Of a stretch of DNA of 64,000 nucleotides, positions 42,581 through 51,734 are shown in pieces. Made by a program: the position numbers and the translations under genes. The notes beneath the pieces are model-generated. The model searched no databases, was not told the origin of the DNA, and was given only the letters and a program-made list of their open reading frames with translations. The stretch's first letter is position 1. Each line of letters begins with the position of its first letter. Source of the stretch: Methylobacterium sp. PvR107 (GTDB lineage Bacteria; Pseudomonadota; Alphaproteobacteria; Rhizobiales; Beijerinckiaceae); NCBI RefSeq assembly GCF_017833295.1, contig NZ_JAFIBW010000001.1:992001-1056000 (forward strand), given 5' to 3'.

Positions 42581-43558
42581 TCAGGCGGACTGGACGCGGC
42601 GCGTGAGCAGCCGGGCGATGATCAGCACCACGAAGGTGATCACGAACAGGATGCAGCCCAGCGCCATCAGCGCGTTGAGCTGGAGCCCGTCCGCCTCGTT
42701 GAACTCGTTGGCGATGCGCGACGCGATGGTCGAACTCGGGTCGAAGATCGAGGCCGAGAGGCGGTTGGCGTTGCCGACCACGAAGGTCACCGCCATCGTC
42801 TCGCCGAGGGCGCGGCCGAGGCCGAGCATGATCGCCCCGATGATCGAGACCGCGGCCTGCGGCACCAGCACGTGGCGCACCACCTCCCAGGTGGTGCAGC
42901 CGATGCCGTAGGCGCTCTCGCGCAGCACGGTCGGGATCTGATCGAGCATGTCGCGGGCGATCGAGGCGATGAACGGCACGATCATGATCGCCAGGATGAT
43001 CCCGGCGGTAAACACGCCGACGCCCGAGGGCACCCGGGCGTAGAACAGCGTGCCGACGATCGGCATGCCCTCCACGAGGTTCGAGACCGGGATCTGCACG
43101 AAGCGCGCGAAGAGCGGCGCGAACACGAACAGGCCCCACATGCCGTAGATGATGCTCGGTACGGCGGCGAGCAGCTCGATCGTCATGGCAACCGGCTTGC
43201 GCGCCCAGCCGGGGCAGAGCTGGGTGAGGTAGACCGCGATCCCGAGGGAGACCGGGACGCCGATCAGCAGCGCCAGAAACGCGGAGGCGACGGTCCCGAG
43301 CACCGCCACGAGGGCGCCGTACTGCTCGGTCCCGACGTTCCAGGCGCTCGAGGTCAGGAAGCCGAAGCCGAACTCTCGGAAGGCGGGCCAGCCGCCGTAG
43401 AGGATCGAGCCGAGGATGCCGGCAAGGACGAGAAGCACCAGCAGAGCGGCGCCGTACGAGCAGGTCCGAAACAGGGTGTCGAGGCTTCGGCTCGGCGCCT
43501 TCCGTGCGCTGGCAGCACGGGTTCGGCCGAGGGCGATCGATTCTGTCAAAGCGGGCAT
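42581..43558 (-). CDS. pstC: Phosphate ABC transporter permease PstC
   Basis: The partner permease, 325 residues with six or seven helices. It has YGAALLVLLVLAGILGSILY, FLALLIGVPVSLGIAVYLTQ, ELLAAVPSIIYGMWGLFVF, the EAA loop VLRESAYGIGCTTWEVVRHV and LGLGRALGETMAVTFVVGN, all PstC hallmarks. The start used is ATG 43558 (MPALTESIALGRTR). A GTG at 43627 in frame would add 23 residues, but that part reads as spacer after pstS. It lies 85 bases after the pstS stop. Confidence 0.94.
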   Translation of the reverse strand: MPALTESIALGRTRAASARKAPSRSLDTLFRTCSYGAALLVLLVLAGILGSILYGGWPAFREFGFGFLTSSAWNVGTEQYGALVAVLGTVASAFLALLIGVPVSLGIAVYLTQLCPGWARKPVAMTIELLAAVPSIIYGMWGLFVFAPLFARFVQIPVSNLVEGMPIVGTLFYARVPSGVGVFTAGIILAIMIVPFIASIARDMLDQIPTVLRESAYGIGCTTWEVVRHVLVPQAAVSIIGAIMLGLGRALGETMAVTFVVGNANRLSASIFDPSSTIASRIANEFNEADGLQLNALMALGCILFVITFVVLIIARLLTRRVQSA

Positions 43559-43643
43559 CCGCGGTTCTCTGCGAAGGGTGGCGTAGTAGCGCGGTGCGTT
43601 CCCGGACGCGAGGGAGGAGGTTCTCACCTCCTCCCGGCCACGC

Positions 43644-44684
43644 TCACATGTTGAAGACAGGCTTACCGTCCTTGCCCTTCACGTCTTTCCACTCCTGGTG
43701 GATGAGCTCGACGACGTTGTCCGGCAGCGGCACATAGTCGAGATCGGCGGCAAGCTTGTCGCCGTTCTTGTAGGCCCAGTCGAAGAACTTGAGCACGTCG
43801 GCGGCCTTCGCCGGATCGGCGGCATCCTTGTGGATCAGGATGAAGGTCGCCGCCGTGATCGGCCACGCGTCGTCGCCCGGCTGGTTGGTCAGCGAGATGC
43901 CGAAGCCGGGAGCGGCCTTCCAGTCGGCGCTCGCGGCCGCGGCCTGGAACGCCTTGTCGTCCGGCTGCGGGTATCTGCCGGCCTTGTTCTGCAGCAGGGC
44001 GTAGGCCAGCTTGTTCTGCTTGGCATAGGCCGACTCGACGTAGCCGATCGCGTTCGGGACCTGCTTCACGGTGGCGGTCACGCCCTCGTTGCCCTTGCCG
44101 CCCTGCCCCACCGGCCAGGAGATCGTGGTCGCCGCGCCATACTCCTTCTTCCAGGTGTCGGACGCCTGGGCGAGGTAGGTGGTGAAGATGTTGGTCGTAC
44201 CCGACGCATCCGAGCGGTAGACCGGCGTGATGTTCGAATCGGGGAGCTTCAGCCCGTCATTGAGCTTCGCGATCCGCGGATCGGACCATTTGGCGATCTT
44301 GCCGGCGTAGATGTCGGCCAGAATGTCGCCGGTGAGCTTGAGCTTGCCCGGCTCGATCCCGGGGATGTTCACCACCGGCACGACGCCGCCCATCACGGTC
44401 GGAAACTGGACGAGGCCGTCCTTGGCGAGCTGCTCGGCCTTCAGTGGCGCGTCTGTGGCGCCGAAATCGACCGTCTTGGCCTGGATCTGCTTGATGCCGC
44501 CGCCGGAGCCGATCGACTGGTAGTTGAGGCCCGAGCCGGTCTCCTTGCGGTAGGCCTCGGCCCACTTCGAGTAGACCGGGAAGGGAAACGTGGCGCCGGC
44601 GCCGGTGATGTCGGCGGCGAGTGCCGCGGACGCGAGCTGAACCGTCGCGAGGCCGACGGCGAGCGCGTAAGCGAAGGGTCTCAA
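43644..44684 (-). CDS. pstS: Periplasmic phosphate-binding protein, TTG start
   Basis: PstS captures phosphate for PstCAB. The 346-residue precursor has signal peptide AYALAVGLATVQLASAALA, then ADITGAGATFPFPVYSKWAE, SIGSGGGIKQIQAKTVDFGA, SDAPLK-like TDAPLKAEQL, and VYRSDASGTTNIFTTYLA (phosphate-contact Ser/Thr and Arg). The only start giving a proper signal peptide with ribosome binding site (ggag, 8 bases upstream) is TTG at 44684. Upstream in-frame codons run through the promoter and Pho box and are not coding. It is first in the pstSCAB-phoU-phoB unit. Confidence 0.93.
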   Translation of the reverse strand: MRPFAYALAVGLATVQLASAALAADITGAGATFPFPVYSKWAEAYRKETGSGLNYQSIGSGGGIKQIQAKTVDFGATDAPLKAEQLAKDGLVQFPTVMGGVVPVVNIPGIEPGKLKLTGDILADIYAGKIAKWSDPRIAKLNDGLKLPDSNITPVYRSDASGTTNIFTTYLAQASDTWKKEYGAATTISWPVGQGGKGNEGVTATVKQVPNAIGYVESAYAKQNKLAYALLQNKAGRYPQPDDKAFQAAAASADWKAAPGFGISLTNQPGDDAWPITAATFILIHKDAADPAKAADVLKFFDWAYKNGDKLAADLDYVPLPDNVVELIHQEWKDVKGKDGKPVFNM

Positions 44685-44807
44685 GGGAATCTCCGTTGCC
44701 GTCGGGCAAGAGCCTGCGCCGCTCCGCCGGCGAGCCCGTGCCCGCGGCAGAGCTCTGCAGCCGATCTTGCGAAGAGACCCAGCGCCGGCCGCCCGATGGA
44801 CCGGGCG

Positions 44808-44840
44808 GTTACGACAGGTAGATGACACCGGGATGACATC
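44808..44840 (-). promoter_or_regulatory. Pho box: three 11-bp direct repeats upstream of pstS
   Basis: On the minus strand, tgtcat, tgtcat and tgtcgt recur at exact 11-base spacing within three consecutive 11-mers (44830-44840, 44819-44829, 44808-44818). This is the known PhoB binding pattern (ctgtcat-like 7-mers with 4-base spacers). It begins 123 bases upstream of the TTG start. Confidence 0.88.
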
Positions 44841-44918
44841 GCGGCCGCAGATCCAGCGGCACGGTTCATCGACCTCGTGCGTTCAATACCGGCACTGGTC
44901 TTGGAAGGATGTCGGATC

Positions 44919-45164
44919 GTGGGCGGCGAGCAGGTCGAGGCAGCGACGGAAGCCGATCCAGCCTGGCTTGCGCTTCATGCCGAGCGGGAGGCCTTGGAGC
45001 GCGCCCTGACGCTGGCGCAGGCGCGCCAAAAGTTCAGCACCGATCCCGGGACGGTCGCGCAGGCGCGTGTCGAGGAAGCGGATCTGCTGGTCAACCTCGA
45101 TCGGGTGCTGACCTTGATTCGGGCTGCCGAGTATCGCCGGAGGCCGGGGGCCCGACGCTGGTAA
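44919..45164 (+). CDS. Small helical hypothetical protein
   Basis: An 81-residue product from GTG 44919, preceded by ggaaggat at 8 bases. It reads VGGEQVEAATEADPAWLALH, then AEREALERALTLAQARQKFS and ARVEEADLLVNLDRVLTLIR, predicting two amphipathic helices, possibly a coiled coil. No family is recognised. GTG 44877 would extend it by 14 residues. It is transcribed away from pstS, convergent with the NepR-like gene. Confidence 0.45.
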   Translation: MGGEQVEAATEADPAWLALHAEREALERALTLAQARQKFSTDPGTVAQARVEEADLLVNLDRVLTLIRAAEYRRRPGARRW

Positions 45165-45282
45165 TCGTCGGCTTCATACAGGCCGTCCATTGCGAAGAGG
45201 CGGCTGCGCGTTCGACGAATGGTTGTGCGGTTCAAGAACAACCGCGATCCGCTGGACCGATTGAGGCGGGTCGAATTGGACT

Positions 45283-45483
45283 CTAGCTCGCCCGGCGCAG
45301 TTCCCGTTCCTTCTGACGCAGGCGCAGAAGCAGTTCGACATGGGTGTCGGTGATGGGTTGGGTATCGACACTCCCCTCGTAGACCGTCCGGAGCGTGAGC
45401 CCGAGCTGCCGCGTGTCGATCGACTGTTTGAGCGGCTGGCCCGCGCGCAGATGCCCATCGGACGCGACCACTGACGGCTTCAT
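45283..45483 (-). CDS. NepR-like anti-sigma factor
   Basis: A 66-residue protein from ATG 45483 with a strong ribosome binding site (ggaggg). After a disordered N-terminus, residues about 26-60 read QLGLTLRTVYEGSVDTQPIT, then DTHVELLLRLRQKE. This matches the NepR core: I/L-G-x-x-LR-x-x-Y, acidic residues, a PxxD-like turn and LLxxL. In alphaproteobacteria NepR holds the stress sigma factor EcfG until phosphorylated PhyR binds it. No ecfG or phyR gene is nearby, so it is probably a paralogue. The assignment rests on pattern memory. A GTG/ATG at 45579 would extend it by 32 residues of doubtful quality. Confidence 0.55.
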   Translation of the reverse strand: MKPSVVASDGHLRAGQPLKQSIDTRQLGLTLRTVYEGSVDTQPITDTHVELLLRLRQKERELRRAS

Positions 45484-45599
45484 CGCTCCCTCCCACCGAC
45501 AAGCCGCCGAAATCGTCCGCGGCATCAGAACGATCGTATTCTCGTAAACAAGGGTTAATAAATTACTAATTGCAACCAACAGTTAAGGTTGATGTGCGT

Positions 45600-47273
45600 T
45601 TACGCATCGGCGCCCTGAAGGAGCCGAGCCGCCGCTGCGCGGGCCTCGTCGGTCACGATGGCGCCCGCCAGCATCCGGGCGATCTCCTCCCGCCGCTCGG
45701 CGACGGGCAGGCTCGACACCCGGGTCGCGACACGGCTGGCCCCCTTCACGGGCGCCTTGGCGATCAGGAAATGCGTCTCGGCGCGTGCCGCCACCTGCGG
45801 CGCGTGGGTCACGGCGACGACCTGCACGGTCGCGGCGAGCCGGGCGAGGCGCAGGCCGATCGCGTCGGCCACGGCTCCGCCGACGCCGGTATCGATCTCG
45901 TCGAAGATCAGGGTCGGGGCGGAGCCCTTGTCGGCCAGGACCACCTTGAGAGCCAGCATGAAGCGCGACAACTCGCCGCCCGAGGCGACCTTCATCATCG
46001 GCCCGGGCTTCGTGCCGGGATTGGTCTGCGCCCAGAACTCGACCCGATCGGTGCCGGCCGGATCGCGCGACTCCAGATCGGTGGCGATCTCGGTGATGAA
46101 CCGGGCCCGCTCCAGCTTCAGCGGCGGCAGCTCGGCCTTCACGGCGGCATCGAGCTGCTTGGCCGCCCGGCGGCGCCCGGCGCTGAGTTTCTCAGCCGCT
46201 TCGGCGTAATCGGCCTCCGCCTTCGCGAGCGCCTGTTCGAGCCCGGACAGAGCCGCCTCGCCGGCATCGATCGCCGCGACATCGGCGGTGTAGCGCTCCG
46301 CCAGCGCGGCCAGGTCATCGGCCGCGACATCGTACTTGCGGGAGGCCGCCCTCAGGGCGAACAGCCGCTCCTCTACCCGCTCCAGATCGCGGGGATCGAA
46401 CTCGGTCTCGGACACGGCCGCGCCCAGAACGGCGCGGGCTTCGTCGAGGGCCACCATCGCGGCGTCGAGGGCGTTCACGCAGGGGTCGACGAGGGCGGGC
46501 AACTGCGCGGCCCGGCGCTCCAGCTTGCGCAGAGCGGCCGAGAGATGGGGCACGCCGGAATGGGGGCCGCCCACGGCGTCGAGCGCCTCGTTGAGCTCGC
46601 GGGCAACCTTCTCCGATTGCTGCATGATGCTGCGGCGCTCCGCGAGCTGCGCCTCCTCGCCCGGCAGCGGAGCGAGCGCCGCCAGCTCCTCGACGGCGTG
46701 GCGCAGGAAGTCGGCCTCCTTGCGGGCCGCCTCCACGCGGGCACGATGCTCGGACAACGCCGTCCGCGCCGTGCGGACCGCCCGCGACGCGCCCCCGACT
46801 TTGGCAAGGTGGGCCTGTAGACCGCCGAAGGCATCGAGGATCGCCCGGTGCGAGGCCGGATCGGCCAGCGCCCGGTCGTCGTGCTGGCCGTGGATCTCCA
46901 CGAGCGCGGCCCCGATCGCCCGCAGCACCTGCACCCCGACCGGCTGATCGTTGACGAAGGCGCGGGTCCGCCCGTCGGCCATCTGGGTCCGGCGCAGGAT
47001 CAGGTCGCCCTCGGTATCGATCTCGGCCTCGGCGGCGATCCGGCGCGCCGGATGGTCGACGGGCAGATCGAACACGGCCGTGACGACGCCCTGCGCCTCG
47101 CCGTGGCGGACGAGGCGGCCGTCGCCGCGGCCGCCGAGCGCCAGGGCGAAGGCGTCGAGCAGGATCGATTTGCCCGCGCCCGTCTCCCCGGTCAGGACGC
47201 TGAGCCCCGATCGAAAATTCAGTTCGAGCCTATCGATCAGAACGATGTCGCGGATCGCGAGCTGCGCCAGCAT
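45600..47273 (-). CDS. recN: DNA repair protein RecN
   Basis: An SMC-like ATPase of double-strand break repair, 557 residues. The N-terminal half-site has MLAQLAIRDIVLIDRLELNF and Walker A LTGETGAGKSILLDAFALAL. Long Ala/Arg/Glu-rich coiled-coil arms fill the middle. The C-terminal half has the signature KVASGGELSRFMLALKVVL, Walker B TLIFDEIDTGVGGAVADAIG and VVAVTHAPQVAARAETHFL. ATG 47273 is the family start; a longer frame is not needed. It follows bamD after a terminator hairpin, as in other alphaproteobacteria. Confidence 0.96.
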   Translation of the reverse strand: MLAQLAIRDIVLIDRLELNFRSGLSVLTGETGAGKSILLDAFALALGGRGDGRLVRHGEAQGVVTAVFDLPVDHPARRIAAEAEIDTEGDLILRRTQMADGRTRAFVNDQPVGVQVLRAIGAALVEIHGQHDDRALADPASHRAILDAFGGLQAHLAKVGGASRAVRTARTALSEHRARVEAARKEADFLRHAVEELAALAPLPGEEAQLAERRSIMQQSEKVARELNEALDAVGGPHSGVPHLSAALRKLERRAAQLPALVDPCVNALDAAMVALDEARAVLGAAVSETEFDPRDLERVEERLFALRAASRKYDVAADDLAALAERYTADVAAIDAGEAALSGLEQALAKAEADYAEAAEKLSAGRRRAAKQLDAAVKAELPPLKLERARFITEIATDLESRDPAGTDRVEFWAQTNPGTKPGPMMKVASGGELSRFMLALKVVLADKGSAPTLIFDEIDTGVGGAVADAIGLRLARLAATVQVVAVTHAPQVAARAETHFLIAKAPVKGASRVATRVSSLPVAERREEIARMLAGAIVTDEARAAAARLLQGADA

Positions 47274-47378
47274 GCGGCGGGGGCATTCCTCAGGAGGGAC
47301 CGCAGACATAAGGCCGTCGCGGCGTGGATTCACCCGAAAAATGCGTCGCACCGGACGTCATGGATGCGACAACGGAAA

Positions 47379-47402
47379 GGCCCGGAGCATCGGCTCCGGG
47401 CC
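47379..47402 (-). terminator. bamD terminator
   Basis: ggcccggagc and gctccgggcc form a perfect 10-bp stem with a 4-base loop, followed on the minus strand by tttcc. It lies 41 bases beyond the bamD stop, so recN probably has its own promoter within about 105 bases. Confidence 0.75.
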
Positions 47403-47443
47403 CCTGAGGCTTCGCGGGTCGGGCTCGGTCGGACCCGGCCGCC

Positions 47444-48325
47444 TTACTCGGCCGAGGCGGTCTTGCCCGTGACCGTGCGGTAGATCTTGGACAGGAACGA
47501 GGACTTCTCCTCGCGGGGCTCGACGCCGCCCTGGGCGAGGAGCGCATGCGCGTCCTTGTACCAGGAACTCTCCGGGAAGTTGTGCCCGAGCACCGCAGCG
47601 GCGTTCTGCGCCTCCTGGGTGATGCCGAGCGCCCAGTAGGCCTCGGTCAGGCGCTCCAGGGCCTCCTCGGCGTGGCGCGTGGTCTGGTACTTGGCGACGA
47701 CGTCGCGGAAGCGGTTGATCGCGGCCGGGAAGTTGCGCCGCTCCAGGTAGAAGCGCCCGACCTCCATCTCCTTGCCGGCGAGCTGGTCGCGCGTGATCTG
47801 GATCTTGGCCTTCGCATCCGCCGCGTATTCCGAGGTCGGATACTTCTGGACCAGCTCCTGGAGAGAGGCGAGCGCCTTTTCGGAGCGTTCCTGGTCGCGG
47901 GTCACGTCCGGGATCTGCTTATAGTTCGACATCGCCATCAGGTACTGCGCGTAGGCGGCGTCCTTGCTGGCCGGGTGCCGCTGCAGGTAGCGCTTCGAGG
48001 CGCTGATCGCGTCGTCGTATTTCTGGCCCTCGTAATTGGCGTAGGCCGTCATCAGCAGCGCCTTCCGGGACCAATCGGAATACTGGTACTGCTTGTCGAG
48101 GCTGTCGAACTTCTTGACCGCGCCCTCGTAGTCGCTGTCCTCGAGCTTGGCCAAGCCGTCGCTGTAGAGCTTGTCGGCTGGGACGTCCGGCACGACCTCG
48201 GGCTTGTACTTCTCGGCGAAGATCTGGGTCGGGTCGAAGTCGCAGCCGCCGAGGCCCAGGCCAAGGATGGCCACGAGAGGCGCCGCGAAGGCCGCCGCCC
48301 GGCGATGACGAATGGTGACAGGCAT
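47444..48325 (-). CDS. bamD: Outer membrane assembly lipoprotein BamD
   Basis: A component of the BAM complex that inserts beta-barrel proteins in the outer membrane. The 293-residue protein has a lipoprotein signal (FAAPLVAILGLGLGGCDFDP, lipobox Cys), then TPR-like repeats: KLYSDGLAKLEDSDYEGAVK, FDSLDKQYQYSDWSRKALLM, AYANYEGQKYDDAISASKRY, RHPASKDAAYAQYLMAMSNY and RFYLERRNFPAAINRFRDVV. These match BamD (formerly ComL/YfiO). ATG 48325 is used; the upstream frame is spacer. It is between lpxC and recN. Confidence 0.95.
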   Translation of the reverse strand: MPVTIRHRRAAAFAAPLVAILGLGLGGCDFDPTQIFAEKYKPEVVPDVPADKLYSDGLAKLEDSDYEGAVKKFDSLDKQYQYSDWSRKALLMTAYANYEGQKYDDAISASKRYLQRHPASKDAAYAQYLMAMSNYKQIPDVTRDQERSEKALASLQELVQKYPTSEYAADAKAKIQITRDQLAGKEMEVGRFYLERRNFPAAINRFRDVVAKYQTTRHAEEALERLTEAYWALGITQEAQNAAAVLGHNFPESSWYKDAHALLAQGGVEPREEKSSFLSKIYRTVTGKTASAE

Positions 48326-48515
48326 CTGGCGCTCTTTCCCGAACCGGCGCCGTGTCGCGCCGTCATGCCATCGCGTGGGTGGATTCGGCCCGTTCGGGCC
48401 GCGCCCGCCGTTCACGGACTATTAAACCGTGACGTTCGATTCGGGCACGAAAGCGGCAAGGCTGCGGCGGCAAGGATCGGTTGCCGTCTGTGTCCGAGAG
48501 GACACAGGGTGCCGT

Positions 48516-49463
48516 TCAGAGGTCTGCCGCGAAGGCGGCGATCCCAAGTCCGGCGCTGAGTTCGGAGAGAACGGTCTCGCGCCGCGAGCCCTGCGCCTCG
48601 ACGATCGCGTAGTTGGACCGGTCAGCGAAGAGGGCGGAGAGCACGCCGACATTCATCCGGTGGCCGCCGCAATAGGAGCGGTAGGCGCCCTGAAGCGGCA
48701 GGCCGGCCAGCGCCAGATCGCCGATCGCGTCGAGGATCTTGTGGCGGACGAACTCGTCCGGGAAGCGCAGGCCTTCGGGGTTGACCACCGCGCTCTCGCC
48801 GACCGCGACGGTGTTCTCCAGCGAGGCGCCGAGGGCGAAGCCCGCCTTCCAGTAGCGCTCCACATCCCGCATCATCCCGAAGGTGCGGGCGCCGGCGATC
48901 TCGCGGCGATAGGAGGCGGGCGACAAGTCCATCGCCTTGCGGGACCGGCCGATTACCGGGCTCTCGAAATCGATCTCGACGTCGAGGCGGAAGCCCCGGT
49001 CGATGGGCCGCAACTCCGCGAAGGACGTCCCGGTCTCGATGCGGACATGACGGAGGATCTTAAGCCAGCGCCGCGGCGTATCGGAAGTCGCGATCCCGAC
49101 CTGATCGATCGCCTGGACGAAGGGGAGCGCGGATCCGTCGAGGATCGGCATCTCGGGGCCGTCGATCTCCACCAGGGCGTTGTCCACGCCCAGCCCGTAC
49201 AGGGCGGACATCAGGTGCTCGACGGTGGCGACCGCACCGGTCTCGATATCACCCAGAACGGTGCAGAGCTCGGTGGCGGAGACGAGGGCATGATGCGCCT
49301 TGATCAGGCGGTCATTGCCGTGGGTGGTGCCGGTGCGGAGGAAGGCGATGCCATGGTTGGCCGGAGCAGGCCGGATCGTGATCTCGGCAGGGTTCCCGGA
49401 ATGAACCCCGATGCCAGAGAGCGTTGCCGGCCCTTTGAGGGTCGTCTGTTTATGCGTTCGCAT
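48516..49463 (-). CDS. lpxC: UDP-3-O-acyl-N-acetylglucosamine deacetylase
   Basis: LpxC catalyses the committed step of lipid A synthesis. The 315-residue protein has TLKGPATLSGIGVHSGNPAE, ATVEHLMSALYGLGVDNALV (zinc His in VEHL), EIDGPEMPILDGSALPFVQA, GARTFGMMRDVE, FPDEFVRHKILDAIGDLALA (zinc His and Asp in HKILDAIGD) and YCGGHRMN (catalytic His region). It starts at ATG 49463 with aagga just upstream. The order ftsZ-lpxC-bamD-recN is typical of alphaproteobacteria. Confidence 0.97.
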   Translation of the reverse strand: MRTHKQTTLKGPATLSGIGVHSGNPAEITIRPAPANHGIAFLRTGTTHGNDRLIKAHHALVSATELCTVLGDIETGAVATVEHLMSALYGLGVDNALVEIDGPEMPILDGSALPFVQAIDQVGIATSDTPRRWLKILRHVRIETGTSFAELRPIDRGFRLDVEIDFESPVIGRSRKAMDLSPASYRREIAGARTFGMMRDVERYWKAGFALGASLENTVAVGESAVVNPEGLRFPDEFVRHKILDAIGDLALAGLPLQGAYRSYCGGHRMNVGVLSALFADRSNYAIVEAQGSRRETVLSELSAGLGIAAFAADL

Positions 49464-49850
49464 TCCTTAGCCCCCGGGCGCGATCAGGTCCCGCCATCGC
49501 GACTGAAGATGGCAAGAAAACTGACTGATCCGTCCGCTGCTTGATGCCCCTGCCCACGCTATCAGGTTGTGTTCCGATGCGTGTGTCGTCGGTCTTGAGG
49601 TTCTATAGCTGCACCGCACAGGCCAGCCAAATCACGGATTCTTACGCTGTGTTACAGACACGCTTGCGGCGCCCCTGTCGCAAACTGCTGATACACCAAA
49701 GACTTAAAGGTTGGTTAATGCGTGGCTAACCGGCGACCGTTCTGTGGCGCGGATGCACCACGCCCCCAGGGATCACAGGGTCCAGGCGAGACCGGCTGCA
49801 CCAAGGCAGCGGTCAAAAAGCAACCAATGGTTGTCTTATTCCAATGCGAA
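49464..49850. other. Intergenic region between lpxC and ftsZ
   Basis: About 390 bases with no convincing gene; a 62-residue plus-strand frame at 49541-49729 lacks a ribosome binding site and any recognisable product. AT-rich stretches (49590-49730) are probably the lpxC promoter, read leftwards. Nothing else is seen. Confidence 0.5.
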
Positions 49851-49874
49851 GAGCCGGCGGTTTCCCGCCGGCTC
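49851..49874 (-). terminator. ftsZ terminator hairpin
   Basis: gagccggcgg and ccgccggctc form a perfect 10-bp stem with a 4-base loop, 30 bases past the ftsZ stop, followed on the minus strand by ttcgcatt. Confidence 0.65.
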
Positions 49875-49903
49875 CCCGGATTCGCGTCCGGTTTCGTCAG
49901 CGC

Positions 49904-51640
49904 TCAGTTCGCCTGACGCCGCAGGAAGGCCGGGATCTCCAGCTGGTCGTCGTCCATCATCCGCGGCTGCGGCGCCAACCGACCCTGGGCATCGAGATTG
50001 CCCTGGGCCGGGCGGTATTGCGGAACCGCGGGGGCGGCCGGAACGCGCGGGGCCTGCGGAATGGGCGGCTGCGCCATCTGCGGCTGCGGCGCCGCCGGAG
50101 CGACAGACCGGGCTGCCGGGGCGGCACCCTCCATCTCGTCGCGGCGGCCACCGAAGCCGACCGTCGCGAGCCGACGCAGAAGCGAGGTCCGCTTGGATTC
50201 CGGCGCAGCCTCCTCGGCGGCGCGGTTCGCCATGATCTGATTCTGCGCGATCGGCGGCAGCTCGTGGATCTGCGGCATGCGGGGGGCCCGGGCGAGCGGC
50301 GTGCCGGCCGGGGCAGCCGGACGCGGCGGCACGAACGGACCGGCCGCGAGCTGCGTCGCAGGCTCGGATGGCAGGGGTGCCGGAGCGGGGACGAAGGGAG
50401 CCGCTGCCCGGGGCTGGACCTGGGCGAGCACGACCTCGTCGCGGGTCACCGGAGCGGGCGCCTCGATCCGCGGCTCGGAACGCATCTCGGGGGCCGGCTG
50501 CGGCGCATGGGCCGGAGCCTGGACGGGCGCCTGGGCGACAGCCTCGGTGCGGATGCTCGGCACCGGCGAGGCGGCGCGGGCGCGGGCCTCGGCGCGCAGG
50601 CGCTCGGCGACCTCGGCGATGCGCTGCTCGGTCTCGGCGATGGCCGGGTTGTTCGGCGAGTTTGCCGAGATCAGCAGCGGCTCGATGCCGGTGGCGACCA
50701 CCGACACGCGGATGATGCCGTCCAGGCTCTCGTCGAAGGTCGCGCCCAGGATGATGTTGGCGTCCTGATCGACCTCCTCGCGGATTCGGGTGGCGGCCTC
50801 GTCGAGCTCGTACAGGGTCAGGTCCGAGCCGCCGGTGATCGAGATCAGCAGGCCGCGAGCGCCCTTCATCGACACGTCGTCGAGGAGCGGGTTGGCGATG
50901 GCGGCCTCGGCGGCGCGGTTGGCGCGCTTCTCGCCGGACGCCTCGCCGGTGCCCATCATGGCCTTGCCCATGCCGCGCATGATCGCCCGCACGTCGGCGA
51001 AGTCGAGGTTGATGAGGCCCTCCTTCACCATCAGGTCGGTGATGCAGGCGACGCCCGAGTAGAGCACCTGGTCGGCCATCGCGAAGGCGTCCGCGAAGGT
51101 TGTCTTCTCGTTGGCGACCCGGAACAGGTTCTGGTTCGGGATCACGATCAGGGTGTCGACCGCGGCCTGCAGTTCCTGGATGCCGAACTCGGCCGTGCGC
51201 ATGCGGCGCATGCCCTCGAACTGGAACGGCTTGGTCACGACGCCGACCGTCAGGATGCCCATGTCGCGGGCGGCGCGGGCGATGACCGGCGCGGCACCGG
51301 TGCCGGTTCCGCCGCCCATGCCGGCGGTGATGAAGCACATGTGGGCGCCCGAGAGCTGATCGCGGATCTCGTCGATCACCTCGTCGGCGGCGGCGGAGCC
51401 GACCTCCGGATGCGAGCCGGCACCGAGGCCCTGCGTCACGCCGAGGCCCATTTGGATCACCCGCTCGGCCTTGGAGGAGGTGAGCGCCTGCGCGTCGGTG
51501 TTGGCCACGACGAACTCGCAGCCGAGCAGGCCCGACTCGATCATGTTGTTGACGGCGTTGCCGCCGGCGCCGCCCACGCCGAAGACGGTGATGCGGGGCT
51601 TGAGTTCCCGGATGTCCGGCGCCTGGAGGGTGATGGCCAT
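49904..51640 (-). CDS. ftsZ: Cell division GTPase FtsZ
   Basis: The tubulin homologue that forms the division ring. The 578-residue protein has [20 protein letters not shown], tubulin signature [37 protein letters not shown], the T7-loop [20 protein letters not shown] and a GTPase domain ending near residue 320. A Pro/Ala/Gln-rich linker of about 240 residues follows, long as in other Rhizobiales, and then the C-terminal peptide [16 protein letters not shown], which binds FtsA and other partners. ATG 51640 is the family start; the 65 in-frame residues before it are spacer. It is 94 bases downstream of ftsA. Confidence 0.98.
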   Translation of the reverse strand: MAITLQAPDIRELKPRITVFGVGGAGGNAVNNMIESGLLGCEFVVANTDAQALTSSKAERVIQMGLGVTQGLGAGSHPEVGSAAADEVIDEIRDQLSGAHMCFITAGMGGGTGTGAAPVIARAARDMGILTVGVVTKPFQFEGMRRMRTAEFGIQELQAAVDTLIVIPNQNLFRVANEKTTFADAFAMADQVLYSGVACITDLMVKEGLINLDFADVRAIMRGMGKAMMGTGEASGEKRANRAAEAAIANPLLDDVSMKGARGLLISITGGSDLTLYELDEAATRIREEVDQDANIILGATFDESLDGIIRVSVVATGIEPLLISANSPNNPAIAETEQRIAEVAERLRAEARARAASPVPSIRTEAVAQAPVQAPAHAPQPAPEMRSEPRIEAPAPVTRDEVVLAQVQPRAAAPFVPAPAPLPSEPATQLAAGPFVPPRPAAPAGTPLARAPRMPQIHELPPIAQNQIMANRAAEEAAPESKRTSLLRRLATVGFGGRRDEMEGAAPAARSVAPAAPQPQMAQPPIPQAPRVPAAPAVPQYRPAQGNLDAQGRLAPQPRMMDDDQLEIPAFLRRQAN

Positions 51641-51734
51641 GGTGTCGAGCCTCTCGCTAACTGTGCTGTCCGTGCGACGCTGAAAGCGCCGGATCCTCGT
51701 CGACACACCCGCCCGAAGGGGCGGATGCGGAATT

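Noticed and set aside
41612..43654. 680-residue plus-strand frame antisense to pstC and pstA
   Set aside because: The product is a His/Asp/Arg/Gly-rich composition with no domain, typical of the complement of GC-rich membrane-protein codons. The minus strand encodes clear PstA and PstC.
49541..49729. 62-residue plus-strand frame between lpxC and ftsZ
   Set aside because: There is no ribosome binding site, it has several cysteines and basic residues without pattern, and it lies in the AT-rich lpxC promoter.
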